Positions 54,084-63,140 of a stretch of DNA of 64,000 nucleotides are shown here, piece after piece; the stretch's first letter is position 1; every line of letters begins with the position of its first letter. The stretch is from Rhodohalobacter barkolensis (GTDB lineage: Bacteria; Bacteroidota; Rhodothermia; Balneolales; Balneolaceae). Below the pieces are notes generated by a model. That model was not told the DNA's origin. It saw only the letters and a program-made list of their open reading frames with translations, and ran no database searches. The DNA lies in the NCBI RefSeq assembly GCF_002834295.1, contig NZ_PISP01000001.1:1178001-1242000 (forward strand), in the 5' to 3' direction. The position numbers and the translations under genes are program-made.

Positions 54084-54806
54084 ATGAAACACTTAAACCT
54101 ATTATTCAGCCCAATAACTGATCACACCAAGGCAAACTATTCAAAAGTAGCAATGGCCCTACTCGGTTTTATGCTTTTTGCATCCATATCATGCGGAGTT
54201 ACCGACAGTCAGGATGACGTTTCAGATTTAGAGCAGGCAAAAATCTTGTTTGAACAGCTGACGCAAGATCCGGACAATGTAATCATTAACTTTCCGGACG
54301 ATGACCCCGGAATTCCTATCTACGCGCGTGTAGGACCTATTCTAAATCAATTCTTTGTATCTGAAGGACAACTGGTAATTCCTTTTTACAGAGCTCCTGA
54401 ATGTATTTCGGATAGCTTCAATTTCTTATCCTATTACGACCCTCCTGCAGCGTTTGGTTGTGAGTTAACTGTAGAGGGTGAATTTGTAATCGAAGCAGAT
54501 GCAGAGCAGGGAAGTTTCCCCATCATGGCCCATACCGTGGGTTCGCAAGTACCCATTTGGATTGTTGACTGGTCTGAATTTCAGAATTTATTAGAAAGTG
54601 AATCCGTTACACTTCCCGATATTGAGGCATTAAACCCGATAAAAGGAATTGCGCAGCAATATGAAGAGTATCTATCTCCCCGCATGGATAAGCATGAAGT
54701 AATCATTGAAGCCGCCGGAATCATTCCGGAAACAGACCAACAGTTTACATTTAACCTTACCCATCGGTCGGACCAAATCGAACAGATATCTCTGGTGATT
54801 GAATAG
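54084..54806 (+). CDS. Predicted lipoprotein of unknown function
   Basis: A 240-residue protein. A hydrophobic helix ends at 'ASISC' (Cys37, lipobox), preceded by a long polar N-terminus; an internal ATG at 54153 would give a more usual signal length. The mature part is acidic and probably all-beta, with Cys residues at 'PECIS' and 'GCEL' that may form a disulfide. No domain is recognised. A stem-loop follows the stop. Confidence 0.7.
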   Translation: MKHLNLLFSPITDHTKANYSKVAMALLGFMLFASISCGVTDSQDDVSDLEQAKILFEQLTQDPDNVIINFPDDDPGIPIYARVGPILNQFFVSEGQLVIPFYRAPECISDSFNFLSYYDPPAAFGCELTVEGEFVIEADAEQGSFPIMAHTVGSQVPIWIVDWSEFQNLLESESVTLPDIEALNPIKGIAQQYEEYLSPRMDKHEVIIEAAGIIPETDQQFTFNLTHRSDQIEQISLVIE

Positions 54807-54814
54807 AATTAAAT

Positions 54815-54847
54815 CCGGTCAGATTCATATTGTTGAATCATGACCGG
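54815..54847 (+). terminator. Stem-loop after the lipoprotein gene
   Basis: CCGGTCA and TGACCGG, together with inner ATTCA and TGAAT, form a hairpin 9 bp after the stop. There is no following T-run, so it is an uncertain terminator or 3'-end protector. Confidence 0.45.
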
Positions 54848-54886
54848 GCGTGCCTGATGAAGCGAATTGGATTTAGCTATGTATAA

Positions 54887-54942
54887 CAGGCTTCAGGCTT
54901 CAACGGCAAGATTGTAGTTCAAACAATATTATAACCAATTGT
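54887..54942. repeat. Dispersed intergenic element, copy B (no heptamer array)
   Basis: It carries the same three blocks as 52729-52846 in the same order and orientation: CAGGCTTCAGGCT, GGCAAGATTGTAGTTCA and ATTATAACCAATTGT. A short CTTCAAC joint replaces the heptamer array. Confidence 0.8.
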
Positions 54943-54974
54943 TTTTCTAATGAAGTTTAAGTTTAAACTTCAAA

Positions 54975-55988
54975 TCAGTAATTCCTTACTACATCCAGTA
55001 CCTTCTTCAGGTCTTGATCATCTACCTGAAAGTGAAAAGTAGCGCGAATGGTTTTGGGTCCGAAGGGAATCATCACAACTCCTTTCTCTTCAAACTCTTT
55101 CAACACATCCACAGCCGCTTCATCGACTGTGTCAAAAATCACAATGTTACTTTCTACAGTATTCAGGTCGATCCTAAATTTTGGATTCTCTGAAACGGCT
55201 TCTGCCAATTGTTTCGCCCGCTGATGATCTTTTGTCATCAGAGGAAAATGATTTTCAACCGCGTAGTCGGCGGCCGCGGCGAGTAGTCCGACCTGACGCA
55301 TTCCTCCTCCCCACATTTTTCTCAATCTACGCGCTTTCTTAATATGATCTTTCGACGCCAGCATCATCGATCCGACCGGAGCTCCCAACCCTTTACTGAA
55401 GCAGATTGATATGGTATCGGCAACAGAACCGAAAAATTCGGGATCAATTCCGGTAGCCGTCATTGCATTCCAGATGCGAGCACCGTCTAAGTGGAAATAG
55501 AGACCGTGCTCATCAGCCAGGTTGCTCAGTTCAATCAGCTCCTCTTTGGTATAGCAGGCTCCTCCCCCTTTGTTTGTGGTATTTTCCACGGCAATCACCC
55601 GTGTATGCGGGTCCCAGTCGTTGTACGTTCTGATTGCAGATTCTGCCTGCTCCCGATTGATTTTCCCACGTTCGCCTTTTATCGGCCGAATCTGTACGGA
55701 TGACAAATGAGCGGCAGCTCCTGATTCGTAGTTAAAAATATGCCCCAGATCATCTATAATAATCTCATCCCCGGGCTGAGTAAGCACAGCCACACAGAGC
55801 TGGTTGCTCATTGTTCCGCTGGGCACGAATAGTCCCGCCTCCATGCCAAACATCTCCGCCATCTTTTTCTCAAAGGCGTTTACAGTAGGATCGGATGCAA
55901 AGACATCGTCTCCCACCTCTGCCTCGGTCATAAATTTCAACATTTCGGGAGTCGGTTTGGTGACGGTATCACTGCGGAGATCGATCAT
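54975..55988 (-). CDS. Low-specificity L-threonine aldolase family enzyme (PLP-dependent)
   Basis: A 337-residue fold-type I PLP enzyme that splits threonine or related beta-hydroxy amino acids into glycine and an aldehyde. The start 'MIDLRSDTVTKPTPEM' and 'AEVGDDVFASDPTVNAFE' are family signatures. 'HLDGARIWNA' holds the PLP-binding Asp, and 'CFSKGLGAPVGSMM' the Schiff-base Lys. Length is normal. It is monocistronic. Confidence 0.93.
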   Translation of the reverse strand: MIDLRSDTVTKPTPEMLKFMTEAEVGDDVFASDPTVNAFEKKMAEMFGMEAGLFVPSGTMSNQLCVAVLTQPGDEIIIDDLGHIFNYESGAAAHLSSVQIRPIKGERGKINREQAESAIRTYNDWDPHTRVIAVENTTNKGGGACYTKEELIELSNLADEHGLYFHLDGARIWNAMTATGIDPEFFGSVADTISICFSKGLGAPVGSMMLASKDHIKKARRLRKMWGGGMRQVGLLAAAADYAVENHFPLMTKDHQRAKQLAEAVSENPKFRIDLNTVESNIVIFDTVDEAAVDVLKEFEEKGVVMIPFGPKTIRATFHFQVDDQDLKKVLDVVRNY

Positions 55989-56132
55989 GTATTTAGATAA
56001 ATTTTTTAAAATTGAAAATTGACCTGACAGCGTACCGACGCAAGGAGGTTCCTGTCAGCGTCTAATAATTTATGTTATCGGTCTAGTCAGGGTCTGAAAC
56101 AAATTATCATTAAATAGAAATAAAACATTTTT

Positions 56133-56273
56133 GGTAACACACCCCTCGAATGGTGAACCGCGTTTTGCGCTTTCACCAGTTCATTTCCCCTCTCCAGAGG
56201 GGACTATTTACATCTCCTCTTGAGAGGAGACAGAAGATAATGCGTTTAGCATTAGCTTCAGAGGTGTGTTCCT
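56133..56273. repeat. Structured repeat element, copy 1 (about 141 bp)
   Basis: The ends are imperfect inverted repeats: GGTAACACACCCCT at the left and AGAGGTGTGTTCCT at the right. Inside are four hairpins in a row: GGTGAA/TTCACC, CCCCTCT/AGAGGGG, CTCCTCT/AGAGGAG and TAATGC/GCATTA. The whole can fold as a multi-branched cruciform or RNA. No coding sequence is present. Confidence 0.85.
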
Positions 56274-56330
56274 ACAATACCTGATTCAACTTCATTGTAA
56301 AAGAAATTTTATCATGAGTTTCATTATCAA

Positions 56331-56470
56331 GTAACACACCCCTTGTTCAACAGAGACGGCTTCGCCACTCTGTTTTCACTTACCCCTCTCAAGAGGGGAG
56401 TTTACTACCTCTCCTCTACAGAGGAGACAGAATCCGCATTGTTCAACGGAGCATTCAGAGGTGTGTTCCT
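56331..56470. repeat. Structured repeat element, copy 2 (about 140 bp)
   Basis: It has the same ends as copy 1 (GTAACACACCCCT and AGAGGTGTGTTCCT) and the same order of four hairpins. The first is AACAGAG/CTCTGTT with an inner GGC/GCC, the second CCCCTC/GAGGGG, the third TCTCCTCT/AGAGGAGA, the fourth TCCG/CGGA. Stem sequences of hairpins 1 and 4 differ from copy 1 but still pair, which is covariation. Confidence 0.85.
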
Positions 56471-56518
56471 GCCAAATTCAGAATGACTGCGTCACCAAAA
56501 TTTAGCTATGAATCAGTA

Positions 56519-56565
56519 TACCCCTCGACGGCTTCCGCAGCCACTCCCCTCAAGGGGAGATTTTC
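56519..56565. repeat. Structured repeat element, partial third copy
   Basis: TACCCCTCGAC leads into GGCT/AGCC and CCCCT/AGGGG hairpins, matching the left half of the two elements upstream. The terminal ACACACC and the right half are missing. Confidence 0.6.
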
Positions 56566-56572
56566 AAAATTT

Positions 56573-56605
56573 AAACCTCCAAGATTTCGAAAACCTTGGA
56601 GGTTT
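56573..56605 (-). terminator. Terminator hairpin after the 3-hydroxyacyl-CoA dehydrogenase gene
   Basis: AAACCTCCAAG pairs perfectly with CTTGGAGGTTT around an 11-nt loop, 10 bp beyond the stop codon. The U-tract on the minus strand (AAATTTTGAAA) is mediocre. Confidence 0.75.
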
Positions 56606-56614
56606 ATTAATTAT

Positions 56615-57472
56615 CTAATCATACTTAAAAAATCCTTCGCCGGTTTTGTCGCCAAGTTTTCCGGCATCCACCATTTTTACCAGCAGCGGAGCAGGACGAT
56701 ATTTCGGATCTTTGAATCCATCATATAGAACATTCAAAATATCGAGACAGACATCCAGACCGATGAAATCGGCTAGTCGAAGGGGGCCCATCGGGTGCGC
56801 CATTCCAAGTTTCATCACCTCATCCACGTGCTCGGGTTTAGCCACGCCTTCGTGAACGCAGAAGATCGCCTCATTAATCATTGGCATCAGTACACGGTTC
56901 GATACAAATCCCGGGAAATCGTTAGCCGGAACAGGATACTTACCCAGCTTTTTGGAGGTTTCCATAATCTTGTCGGTCACTTCGTCGGCAGTCTCCAAAC
57001 CGTTGATCACCTCAACCAGTTTCATCACAGGTACCGGATTGAAAAAGTGCATCCCTATAAATTTCTCAGGCCGTTTGGTCACAGCCGCCAGTTTTGTAAT
57101 AGAAATGGATGATGTGTTACTTGCCAGAATTGCGTGATCCGGTGCATTGGCGTCAATCTCAGTAAAAATCTTCTTTTTCAGCTCAAACACTTCTGGTACA
57201 GCTTCAACAACCAGATCCACATCTTTTACACCAACTGCAATATCCAGGTGCGTCTGAATTCGCTCAAGAGTTGCTGTTTTATCAGCTTCCGAAATTTTCT
57301 CTTTCGTCACCATCCGGGTCAGGTTCTTGTCGATGGTATTCAGTGCTCGTTCTGCAAACTCTTTTTTTGTCTCTACAAGGTTCACATCGTAGCCGTTCAT
57401 GGCAAAAACATGAACAATACCGTTACCCATGGTTCCACCACCGATAACTGCAACTTTTTTAATCTCACTCAT
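56615..57472 (-). CDS. 3-hydroxybutyryl-CoA (3-hydroxyacyl-CoA) dehydrogenase
   Basis: A 285-residue NAD-dependent enzyme that interconverts 3-hydroxyacyl- and 3-ketoacyl-CoA. The Rossmann motif is 'VIGGGTMGNGIVHVFA'. The family block 'GMHFFNPVPVMKLVEVI' contains the catalytic His, and 'PGFVSNRVLMPMINEAIF' and 'GMAHPMGPLRLADFIGLD' follow. It is a stand-alone short-chain type (Hbd/PaaH-like), used in fatty-acid or butyrate metabolism. It is divergent from the penicillin acylase-family gene. Confidence 0.95.
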   Translation of the reverse strand: MSEIKKVAVIGGGTMGNGIVHVFAMNGYDVNLVETKKEFAERALNTIDKNLTRMVTKEKISEADKTATLERIQTHLDIAVGVKDVDLVVEAVPEVFELKKKIFTEIDANAPDHAILASNTSSISITKLAAVTKRPEKFIGMHFFNPVPVMKLVEVINGLETADEVTDKIMETSKKLGKYPVPANDFPGFVSNRVLMPMINEAIFCVHEGVAKPEHVDEVMKLGMAHPMGPLRLADFIGLDVCLDILNVLYDGFKDPKYRPAPLLVKMVDAGKLGDKTGEGFFKYD

Positions 57473-57693
57473 GGTATAGCTCCTTTTTCAATTATTTGAT
57501 TTTAAAATGAATCGATATTCTCCAATAAAGATAAGAAAAGAAGAAACCTCTGTTTAGAGATGAAAGACTTTTCTTACTCAAGACGTATATCCGTCCCACT
57601 TTAAATAGCATTTCATATGGCTTTGAGAGTATGTATTTTGAACGGAATTTTCAATCTATACCGGCAAAACTTTCCAATTCTTTACAGACAACT

Positions 57694-60138
57694 ATGAGAA
57701 CATTTCTAAAAATCTTGCTCTTACTGCTCTTTCTGATTGCCGGTTTTGCCATTATAGGTACCTACTGGACGTTTTATAAACCCCTGCCCGACTACTCCGC
57801 AACTCTTTCTCTGAATGGATTAAACAATCCGGTTGATGTACACTGGGATCCATATGGAGTACCCTATATCTACGCCGAATCGGAAGAAGACTTGTACTAC
57901 ACCGCCGGATATATCCATGCACAGGAGAGGCTCTGGCAGATGACTCTTCAGCAACTAGCTGCTGAGGGCCGTTTTGCTGAATTTTTGGGTGAAGATTTAG
58001 TGGAGCTGGATAAATATCAAAGAGCCCTCGGATTCTGGGAAACGGCGCAGCGAATTGAAGATGAGGCGTCACCGGAAATGGTTCGCCTGATTCAAAAATA
58101 TACAGATGGAGTGAATGACTACGCGAGGGAGAACGCCCGTGATCTTCCCATAGAATTCACCCTGCTCGATATGGAACCGATAGAGTGGACATCGACCCAT
58201 ACATTTGCTGTAACCCGCTTGATGGCGTGGGATCAGAATATCTATTGGTGGAGCGAACTGGCCTACGCCTCCCTGGAAGAGAAACTAGAGCCGAATCGGT
58301 TGCAGGAGCTGTTTCCTGAGTATAGCGACCTTTATCCCACCACACTGGATGATAACCAAAGCCGAACCATTGCGTCTTCCATCATGCCTGTTCTCTCAAT
58401 CGAACAGAAACGACGCTCACTTCTATCTATGGAGGGCTCTCAGTGGGGAAGTAACGCCTGGGCCGTAAGCGGAGAAAAATCGGAAGGTGAAATGCCCATC
58501 CTTGCAGGAGATCCGCATATGGGGTTGAGTATTCCCGGTTTTTGGTTCGAAATGCACTACAATACACCCAATCAGTCTATTACCGGTGCATCCATTCCCG
58601 GAGCTCCGTTCATCATTCTGGGGAATAACGATCACATGGCGTGGTCAATTACCAATATGATGGCTGATGTACTTGATTTTTTTGTAGAGCAACCCGATCA
58701 GGATAACCCCGGCCGATACATAGTAGACAGTAACAGTGAAAACCCTGAAACTGAACCATTCCGGTATCGAAATGAATTAATCAAGGTAAAAGATGGGGAT
58801 GATGTTCTGTTTCGTGTTCGACATACCCAAAATGGACCGGTCATAAGTGACCTCTACGATAGCGACGAACTTTTAGGTGATCAACTGGTTTCTGTGGCAT
58901 GGACGGGGCATGAAGTGAGTCAGGAAGGAGAAGCTGTTTATGATATGAATCGTGCTACAAACATCGACCAGTTTGAGGAGGCCGTGCAAAAATTCAAATC
59001 TCCTGCAATGAACTTTACATATGCTGATAGAGATGGAAATATAGCCCTTTTCAGTGCCGGGAATATTCCGATTCGCGATTACAATCCACTGCTCTTCAGG
59101 CGCGGTGATGATCCCTCCTACCGGTGGAACGGCCAAATACCATTCAACGAACTTCCTCAGCTCAAAAATCCGCCATCCGGGTTTGTGGCTCACGCAAACA
59201 ATAAGCTTCATACAGATAGCTACAGGCACTATATTGGATCGTTCTGGGCACCACCATCACGCATTTCACGAATCAGCCGCTTTTTGGAGGGAGCTGATTC
59301 ATTGTCAGTTCTGGATATGCAACAACTCCAATTTGATGCTTTTTCTGACCACGCCCGCGAAATTACTGAAGAGATTCTCCCCATACTTCGATCAGATTCG
59401 GAGAACGATTTTTCAACAGTACTGACTTATCTCGAAAACTGGGATTACAACTACCATCCAAACTCTACGGCAGCCTCCATTTTTGATCTCTTTTTTCTGA
59501 ACGTAAGCCAAAATACGCTCACGGATGATATTGGTGAAGAGGCGTATGAAGCTCTAATCTCCCTGAATTATCTACCCATTCAGATAATGAGTCGTCTGTT
59601 AACGTACGACAGCAGGTTTTTCGATGATATCCAAACAGAGGAAACCGAAAGCCGCGAAGATCTGGTCAGGCAAAGCATGCTGGAAACCATCTCTCAGCTG
59701 GAGGAGGAGTTTGGTGATGAAGCCATAAACTGGCGATGGGAAAATGTAAATCAAATCAGTTTGAAACCACCACTTTTTACCGAAGCTGCCGAAGCACCCG
59801 ATGCTCCGGGAATTCTTCGTGTGATTGTGAGTAATCTGATGAGTAAAGGCCCATATCCGGTTCGAGGAAATGCGATGACCGTAAATAAAGCGCAATATAG
59901 CTGGGACAACCCGTTCCAGGTGAACCTGGGTCCCTCCATTCGAAGAATCATCGACTTTTCTTCACCTGGAAGATCTCTTTCCGTACTTCCAACAGGACAA
60001 TCCGGAAATCCTTTGTCCACGCACTATGGCGATCAAACGGATATGTGGCTGGAGGGAAGATATCGCTATATTTATCGCGACAGTACATTTTTCCAACAAA
60101 CAAGCTATCAGACAATGCACTTGCTGCCATTGCGTTAA
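57694..60138 (+). CDS. Penicillin acylase-family Ntn hydrolase
   Basis: An 814-residue exported proenzyme from the ATG at 57694, which places the hydrophobic leader at the N-terminus (ATG 57631 adds 21 residues). An alpha segment, a spacer and a beta subunit are expected. The autocleavage site is 'SQWGSNAWAVSG', whose Ser (residue 253) becomes the N-terminal nucleophile. 'GDPHMGLSIPGFWFEMHY' and 'GNNDHMAWSITNM' provide the oxyanion and metal regions. Family members split acyl amides, including beta-lactams and acyl-homoserine lactones. The real substrate is unknown. It lies 50 bp upstream of the GH3 fusion gene. Confidence 0.9.
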   Translation: MRTFLKILLLLLFLIAGFAIIGTYWTFYKPLPDYSATLSLNGLNNPVDVHWDPYGVPYIYAESEEDLYYTAGYIHAQERLWQMTLQQLAAEGRFAEFLGEDLVELDKYQRALGFWETAQRIEDEASPEMVRLIQKYTDGVNDYARENARDLPIEFTLLDMEPIEWTSTHTFAVTRLMAWDQNIYWWSELAYASLEEKLEPNRLQELFPEYSDLYPTTLDDNQSRTIASSIMPVLSIEQKRRSLLSMEGSQWGSNAWAVSGEKSEGEMPILAGDPHMGLSIPGFWFEMHYNTPNQSITGASIPGAPFIILGNNDHMAWSITNMMADVLDFFVEQPDQDNPGRYIVDSNSENPETEPFRYRNELIKVKDGDDVLFRVRHTQNGPVISDLYDSDELLGDQLVSVAWTGHEVSQEGEAVYDMNRATNIDQFEEAVQKFKSPAMNFTYADRDGNIALFSAGNIPIRDYNPLLFRRGDDPSYRWNGQIPFNELPQLKNPPSGFVAHANNKLHTDSYRHYIGSFWAPPSRISRISRFLEGADSLSVLDMQQLQFDAFSDHAREITEEILPILRSDSENDFSTVLTYLENWDYNYHPNSTAASIFDLFFLNVSQNTLTDDIGEEAYEALISLNYLPIQIMSRLLTYDSRFFDDIQTEETESREDLVRQSMLETISQLEEEFGDEAINWRWENVNQISLKPPLFTEAAEAPDAPGILRVIVSNLMSKGPYPVRGNAMTVNKAQYSWDNPFQVNLGPSIRRIIDFSSPGRSLSVLPTGQSGNPLSTHYGDQTDMWLEGRYRYIYRDSTFFQQTSYQTMHLLPLR

Positions 60139-60188
60139 GCAAACTACAAACCATCTATTTTCCGTACCCTATTTGCTAATTTAAACTT

Positions 60189-63125
60189 ATGATGTTTACA
60201 ACAAATACAGGTTCTCTTTATCATCGCTCAACACCATTCTTACTGCTTCTCACTCTGGCACTTATATTTTCATCCTGTAAAACATCAGAACCGGAATCAT
60301 ATCGAAGCGCAGCTGAAATACCGCCCCTTCCTGAACCTGAAGAAGAGATAGTTGCTGAAGATCAACCCGTTGCCGAGCCAACGGATATCGATTCACTTCT
60401 TCAAGAGATGACACTCGAAGAGAAAATCGGACAACTGTTCGTTTCACCTGCTTATGGACGATTTACAAACAATAAGGATCCACAATACATCCGCCTGAAA
60501 CGGTTAATTGAAAACTACCATCTGGGCGGAATCATATTCATGCAGGGTGATGTCTATGGACAAGCGATGCTGACGAACAGATTGCAGGATTACTCCAAAA
60601 TTCCACTTTGGATTGCACAGGATATGGAGTTTGGCGCAGCTATGAGAGTCAGCGGTTCCACACGGATCACTCCAGCCATGGGGGTTGCAGCAACGGGTGA
60701 CCCGGCTAATGCATATCTGAAGGGAAAAATTACGGCCAGGGAAGCTCGTACGCTGGGGGTAAATCAGATTTTTGCACCGGTGCTGGATGTAAACAACAAC
60801 CCCGAAAATCCGGTCATCAATGTTCGCTCCTTCTCTGCCGATCCGGCAATGGTTTCGCTTTACGGACAGTACATGATTGACGGTATTGAAAGCGAAGGCG
60901 TAATGGCTACCGCAAAACATTTTCCCGGTCATGGTGACACGGATGTCGACTCCCATCTCGCGCTGCCGGTAATACATCACGACTTTTCCCGGATTGATTC
61001 ACTGGAATTGCGACCTTTTCGGGAGACCATCAACAACGGGTTGCGTAGCGTGATGAGCGCTCATATTGCCTATCCAAACATCAGTAGAAATGGAGATATG
61101 CCCGGTACGATGGATGAATCCATCCTAAACGATATTTTAATCGACTCACTTGGATTTGAAGGACTGATTGTAACTGACGGACTCGAAATGAAAGGGATTG
61201 CCGATCATTATTCTCCGGGCGAAGCGGTAATCTATGCACTAAAAGCCGGAGTGGATATGATGCTCATCAGTCCGGATGAAATGTCGGCAATTAATGAGTT
61301 GAAAATAGCCGTGGAACAAGGTGAGGTAGCTGAAGAACGAATTGACCGTTCCGTCCGAAAAATTTTACAGCTAAAGAAAGAGCAGGACGCTTTTTCAAAT
61401 CCAAGAGTAGATCTGCAGAATCTAAGCAGTTCCATCAACACCCCGGTCTATCAAAGTATTGCAGATCGAATTGCGAGAAATTCAGTAACGATTCTCAAAG
61501 ATTCAGAAAATATTCTGCCTATCCGGGAAGTGGATCATCTGAATATTTTAGCGGTCGCTTTAGCTGATGACGAGTCCGGTTCAACGGGAAGTTCTTTTGC
61601 CCGCGAACTTCGGAAATATCACGGAAACGTGAACTTCCACGTTCTCGACCGCAGAACAAGCCTGGAAGAGAAAACTGAAATACTTGAAGCGGCAGACGAT
61701 GCAGACCTCATTCTGATCGGCTCATTTATTATTGTGCGATCTCACCAGCCGATTCAGGTTCAGCCCGAACAGCTTCAATTTTTACGGCAACTGATCAGCC
61801 GGCCTATACCCTCCGCATTGGTCGCCTTTGGCAACCCCTATGTATTAAGAGATCTGCCCAATACTGATGCACACGTGATGGCCTGGTCATCCAATGCCAA
61901 TCAGGTTCGACAAACCGTACCGGCTCTATTTGGAGCCTCTGAGGTTGCTGGTAAACTTCCTATCAATATTCCCGGAATGTATGAGATTGGCGATGGATTA
62001 GAGTTCAATCAATCCAATATTCGATTCGACTCACCCGAATCTGCCGGAATGAGTACAGAAAAGCTGCTTGAACTGGATATGGTTATGCAGGAAGCGATTA
62101 ATGACTCTGTTTTCCCCGGTGGCGTTGTAGGTGTGATGAGAAAAGGCGTGATGGTTTGGCAGCAGGGATACGGCTATCACGATTATGATAAAACCCGAAA
62201 AGTAGCAAACGACGATGTTTACGATCTCGCATCTCTGACCAAAGTGATTGCGACCACTACGTCGATGATGAAACTGGTAGATGATGGGCGATTAGACGTA
62301 CAGGACCGAGTCGCAAAATATATCCCCGAATTTGATACCGACGATAAACGGGAAATTACCATCGACCAGCTTTTAACTCACACATCCGGATTGCCGGCAT
62401 TCCAGGTCTATGTGGATGAATTAAAAACTCGCGAAGAGATTGTTCGTGCCGTTCGCAACGAGCCTCTGGTCAATAATCCCGGTGAGGAATATGTGTACAG
62501 TGACCTGGGTTTTATCCTGCTTGCCGAAATCGTTGAAGAAGTTTCCGGGCTCCGGATTGATCGGTATGTGCGAAATAACTTTTTCTACCCTATGGGAATG
62601 AAATCCAGCTTCTTCAATCCCCAAAAAACCGGACGGTGGATTAGCAATCGAATACCTCCAACTGAAATTGACACCACCTACCGAGACGGTTTGGTTCAGG
62701 CTGAAGTGCATGATGAACGCGCCTGGTTTATGGACGGAGTGGCGGGTCATGCAGGACTTTTTTCTTCTGCTGACGATCTCTCCAGACTTGCATACTTGCT
62801 GTTGAATAACGGACAGTTTGGAGGCAGAGAATATCTAAAGCCGGAAACCATTAAAACATTTACAGAGCGCCGATCTCCCATCAATCAAAGAGCCTATGGA
62901 TATGATCGGAAAAGTGATGGTTTTAGCACCGCAGGTGAGCTGACAGGCCCTAACTCATTTGGTCACACCGGTTTTACCGGAACAAGTTTCTGGATCGATC
63001 CTGACGAAGAAATTGCTATCATTATACTGACGAATCGCGTACATCCTTCTCGTACATACGGGAGTACAATCAGCAGAGTTCGTGCAAAAATTGCTGATGC
63101 CGTGATGGAGGCAATCGAGCATTAA
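60189..63125 (+). CDS. GH3 beta-N-acetylglucosaminidase fused to a serine hydrolase (class C beta-lactamase fold), lipoprotein
   Basis: A 978-residue protein with a lipoprotein signal ('FSSC', Cys30). The NagZ-like GH3 domain (65-400) has 'KHFPGHGDTDVDSH' with the Asp254/His256 dyad and nucleophile Asp330 in 'VTDGLEM'. A GH3 C-terminal domain (430-600) follows. The beta-lactamase/PBP domain (615-975) has SLTK with Ser682 and Lys685, YSD at 770-772 and HTG at 926-928. Both enzyme sites look intact. It probably cuts GlcNAc-anhydroMurNAc and a peptide or ester bond in cell-wall fragments at the envelope. It lies between the acylase and cdd genes with short gaps. Confidence 0.93.
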   Translation: MMFTTNTGSLYHRSTPFLLLLTLALIFSSCKTSEPESYRSAAEIPPLPEPEEEIVAEDQPVAEPTDIDSLLQEMTLEEKIGQLFVSPAYGRFTNNKDPQYIRLKRLIENYHLGGIIFMQGDVYGQAMLTNRLQDYSKIPLWIAQDMEFGAAMRVSGSTRITPAMGVAATGDPANAYLKGKITAREARTLGVNQIFAPVLDVNNNPENPVINVRSFSADPAMVSLYGQYMIDGIESEGVMATAKHFPGHGDTDVDSHLALPVIHHDFSRIDSLELRPFRETINNGLRSVMSAHIAYPNISRNGDMPGTMDESILNDILIDSLGFEGLIVTDGLEMKGIADHYSPGEAVIYALKAGVDMMLISPDEMSAINELKIAVEQGEVAEERIDRSVRKILQLKKEQDAFSNPRVDLQNLSSSINTPVYQSIADRIARNSVTILKDSENILPIREVDHLNILAVALADDESGSTGSSFARELRKYHGNVNFHVLDRRTSLEEKTEILEAADDADLILIGSFIIVRSHQPIQVQPEQLQFLRQLISRPIPSALVAFGNPYVLRDLPNTDAHVMAWSSNANQVRQTVPALFGASEVAGKLPINIPGMYEIGDGLEFNQSNIRFDSPESAGMSTEKLLELDMVMQEAINDSVFPGGVVGVMRKGVMVWQQGYGYHDYDKTRKVANDDVYDLASLTKVIATTTSMMKLVDDGRLDVQDRVAKYIPEFDTDDKREITIDQLLTHTSGLPAFQVYVDELKTREEIVRAVRNEPLVNNPGEEYVYSDLGFILLAEIVEEVSGLRIDRYVRNNFFYPMGMKSSFFNPQKTGRWISNRIPPTEIDTTYRDGLVQAEVHDERAWFMDGVAGHAGLFSSADDLSRLAYLLLNNGQFGGREYLKPETIKTFTERRSPINQRAYGYDRKSDGFSTAGELTGPNSFGHTGFTGTSFWIDPDEEIAIIILTNRVHPSRTYGSTISRVRAKIADAVMEAIEH

Positions 63126-63140
63126 ACGTGTTAAACTAGT

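Larger units (their letters stand above)
55989..56614. other. 626-bp intergenic region rich in structured repeats
   Basis: No gene is seen. The region holds two full and one partial copy of a structured repeat (listed separately) and a minus-strand terminator at its right end. The left 140 bp, next to the aldolase start, show no recognised sites. Confidence 0.8.

Noticed and set aside
56133-56470. Insertion sequence
   Set aside because: The elements have inverted ends but no transposase gene and are only about 140 bp, so they are listed as structured repeats, not as an IS.
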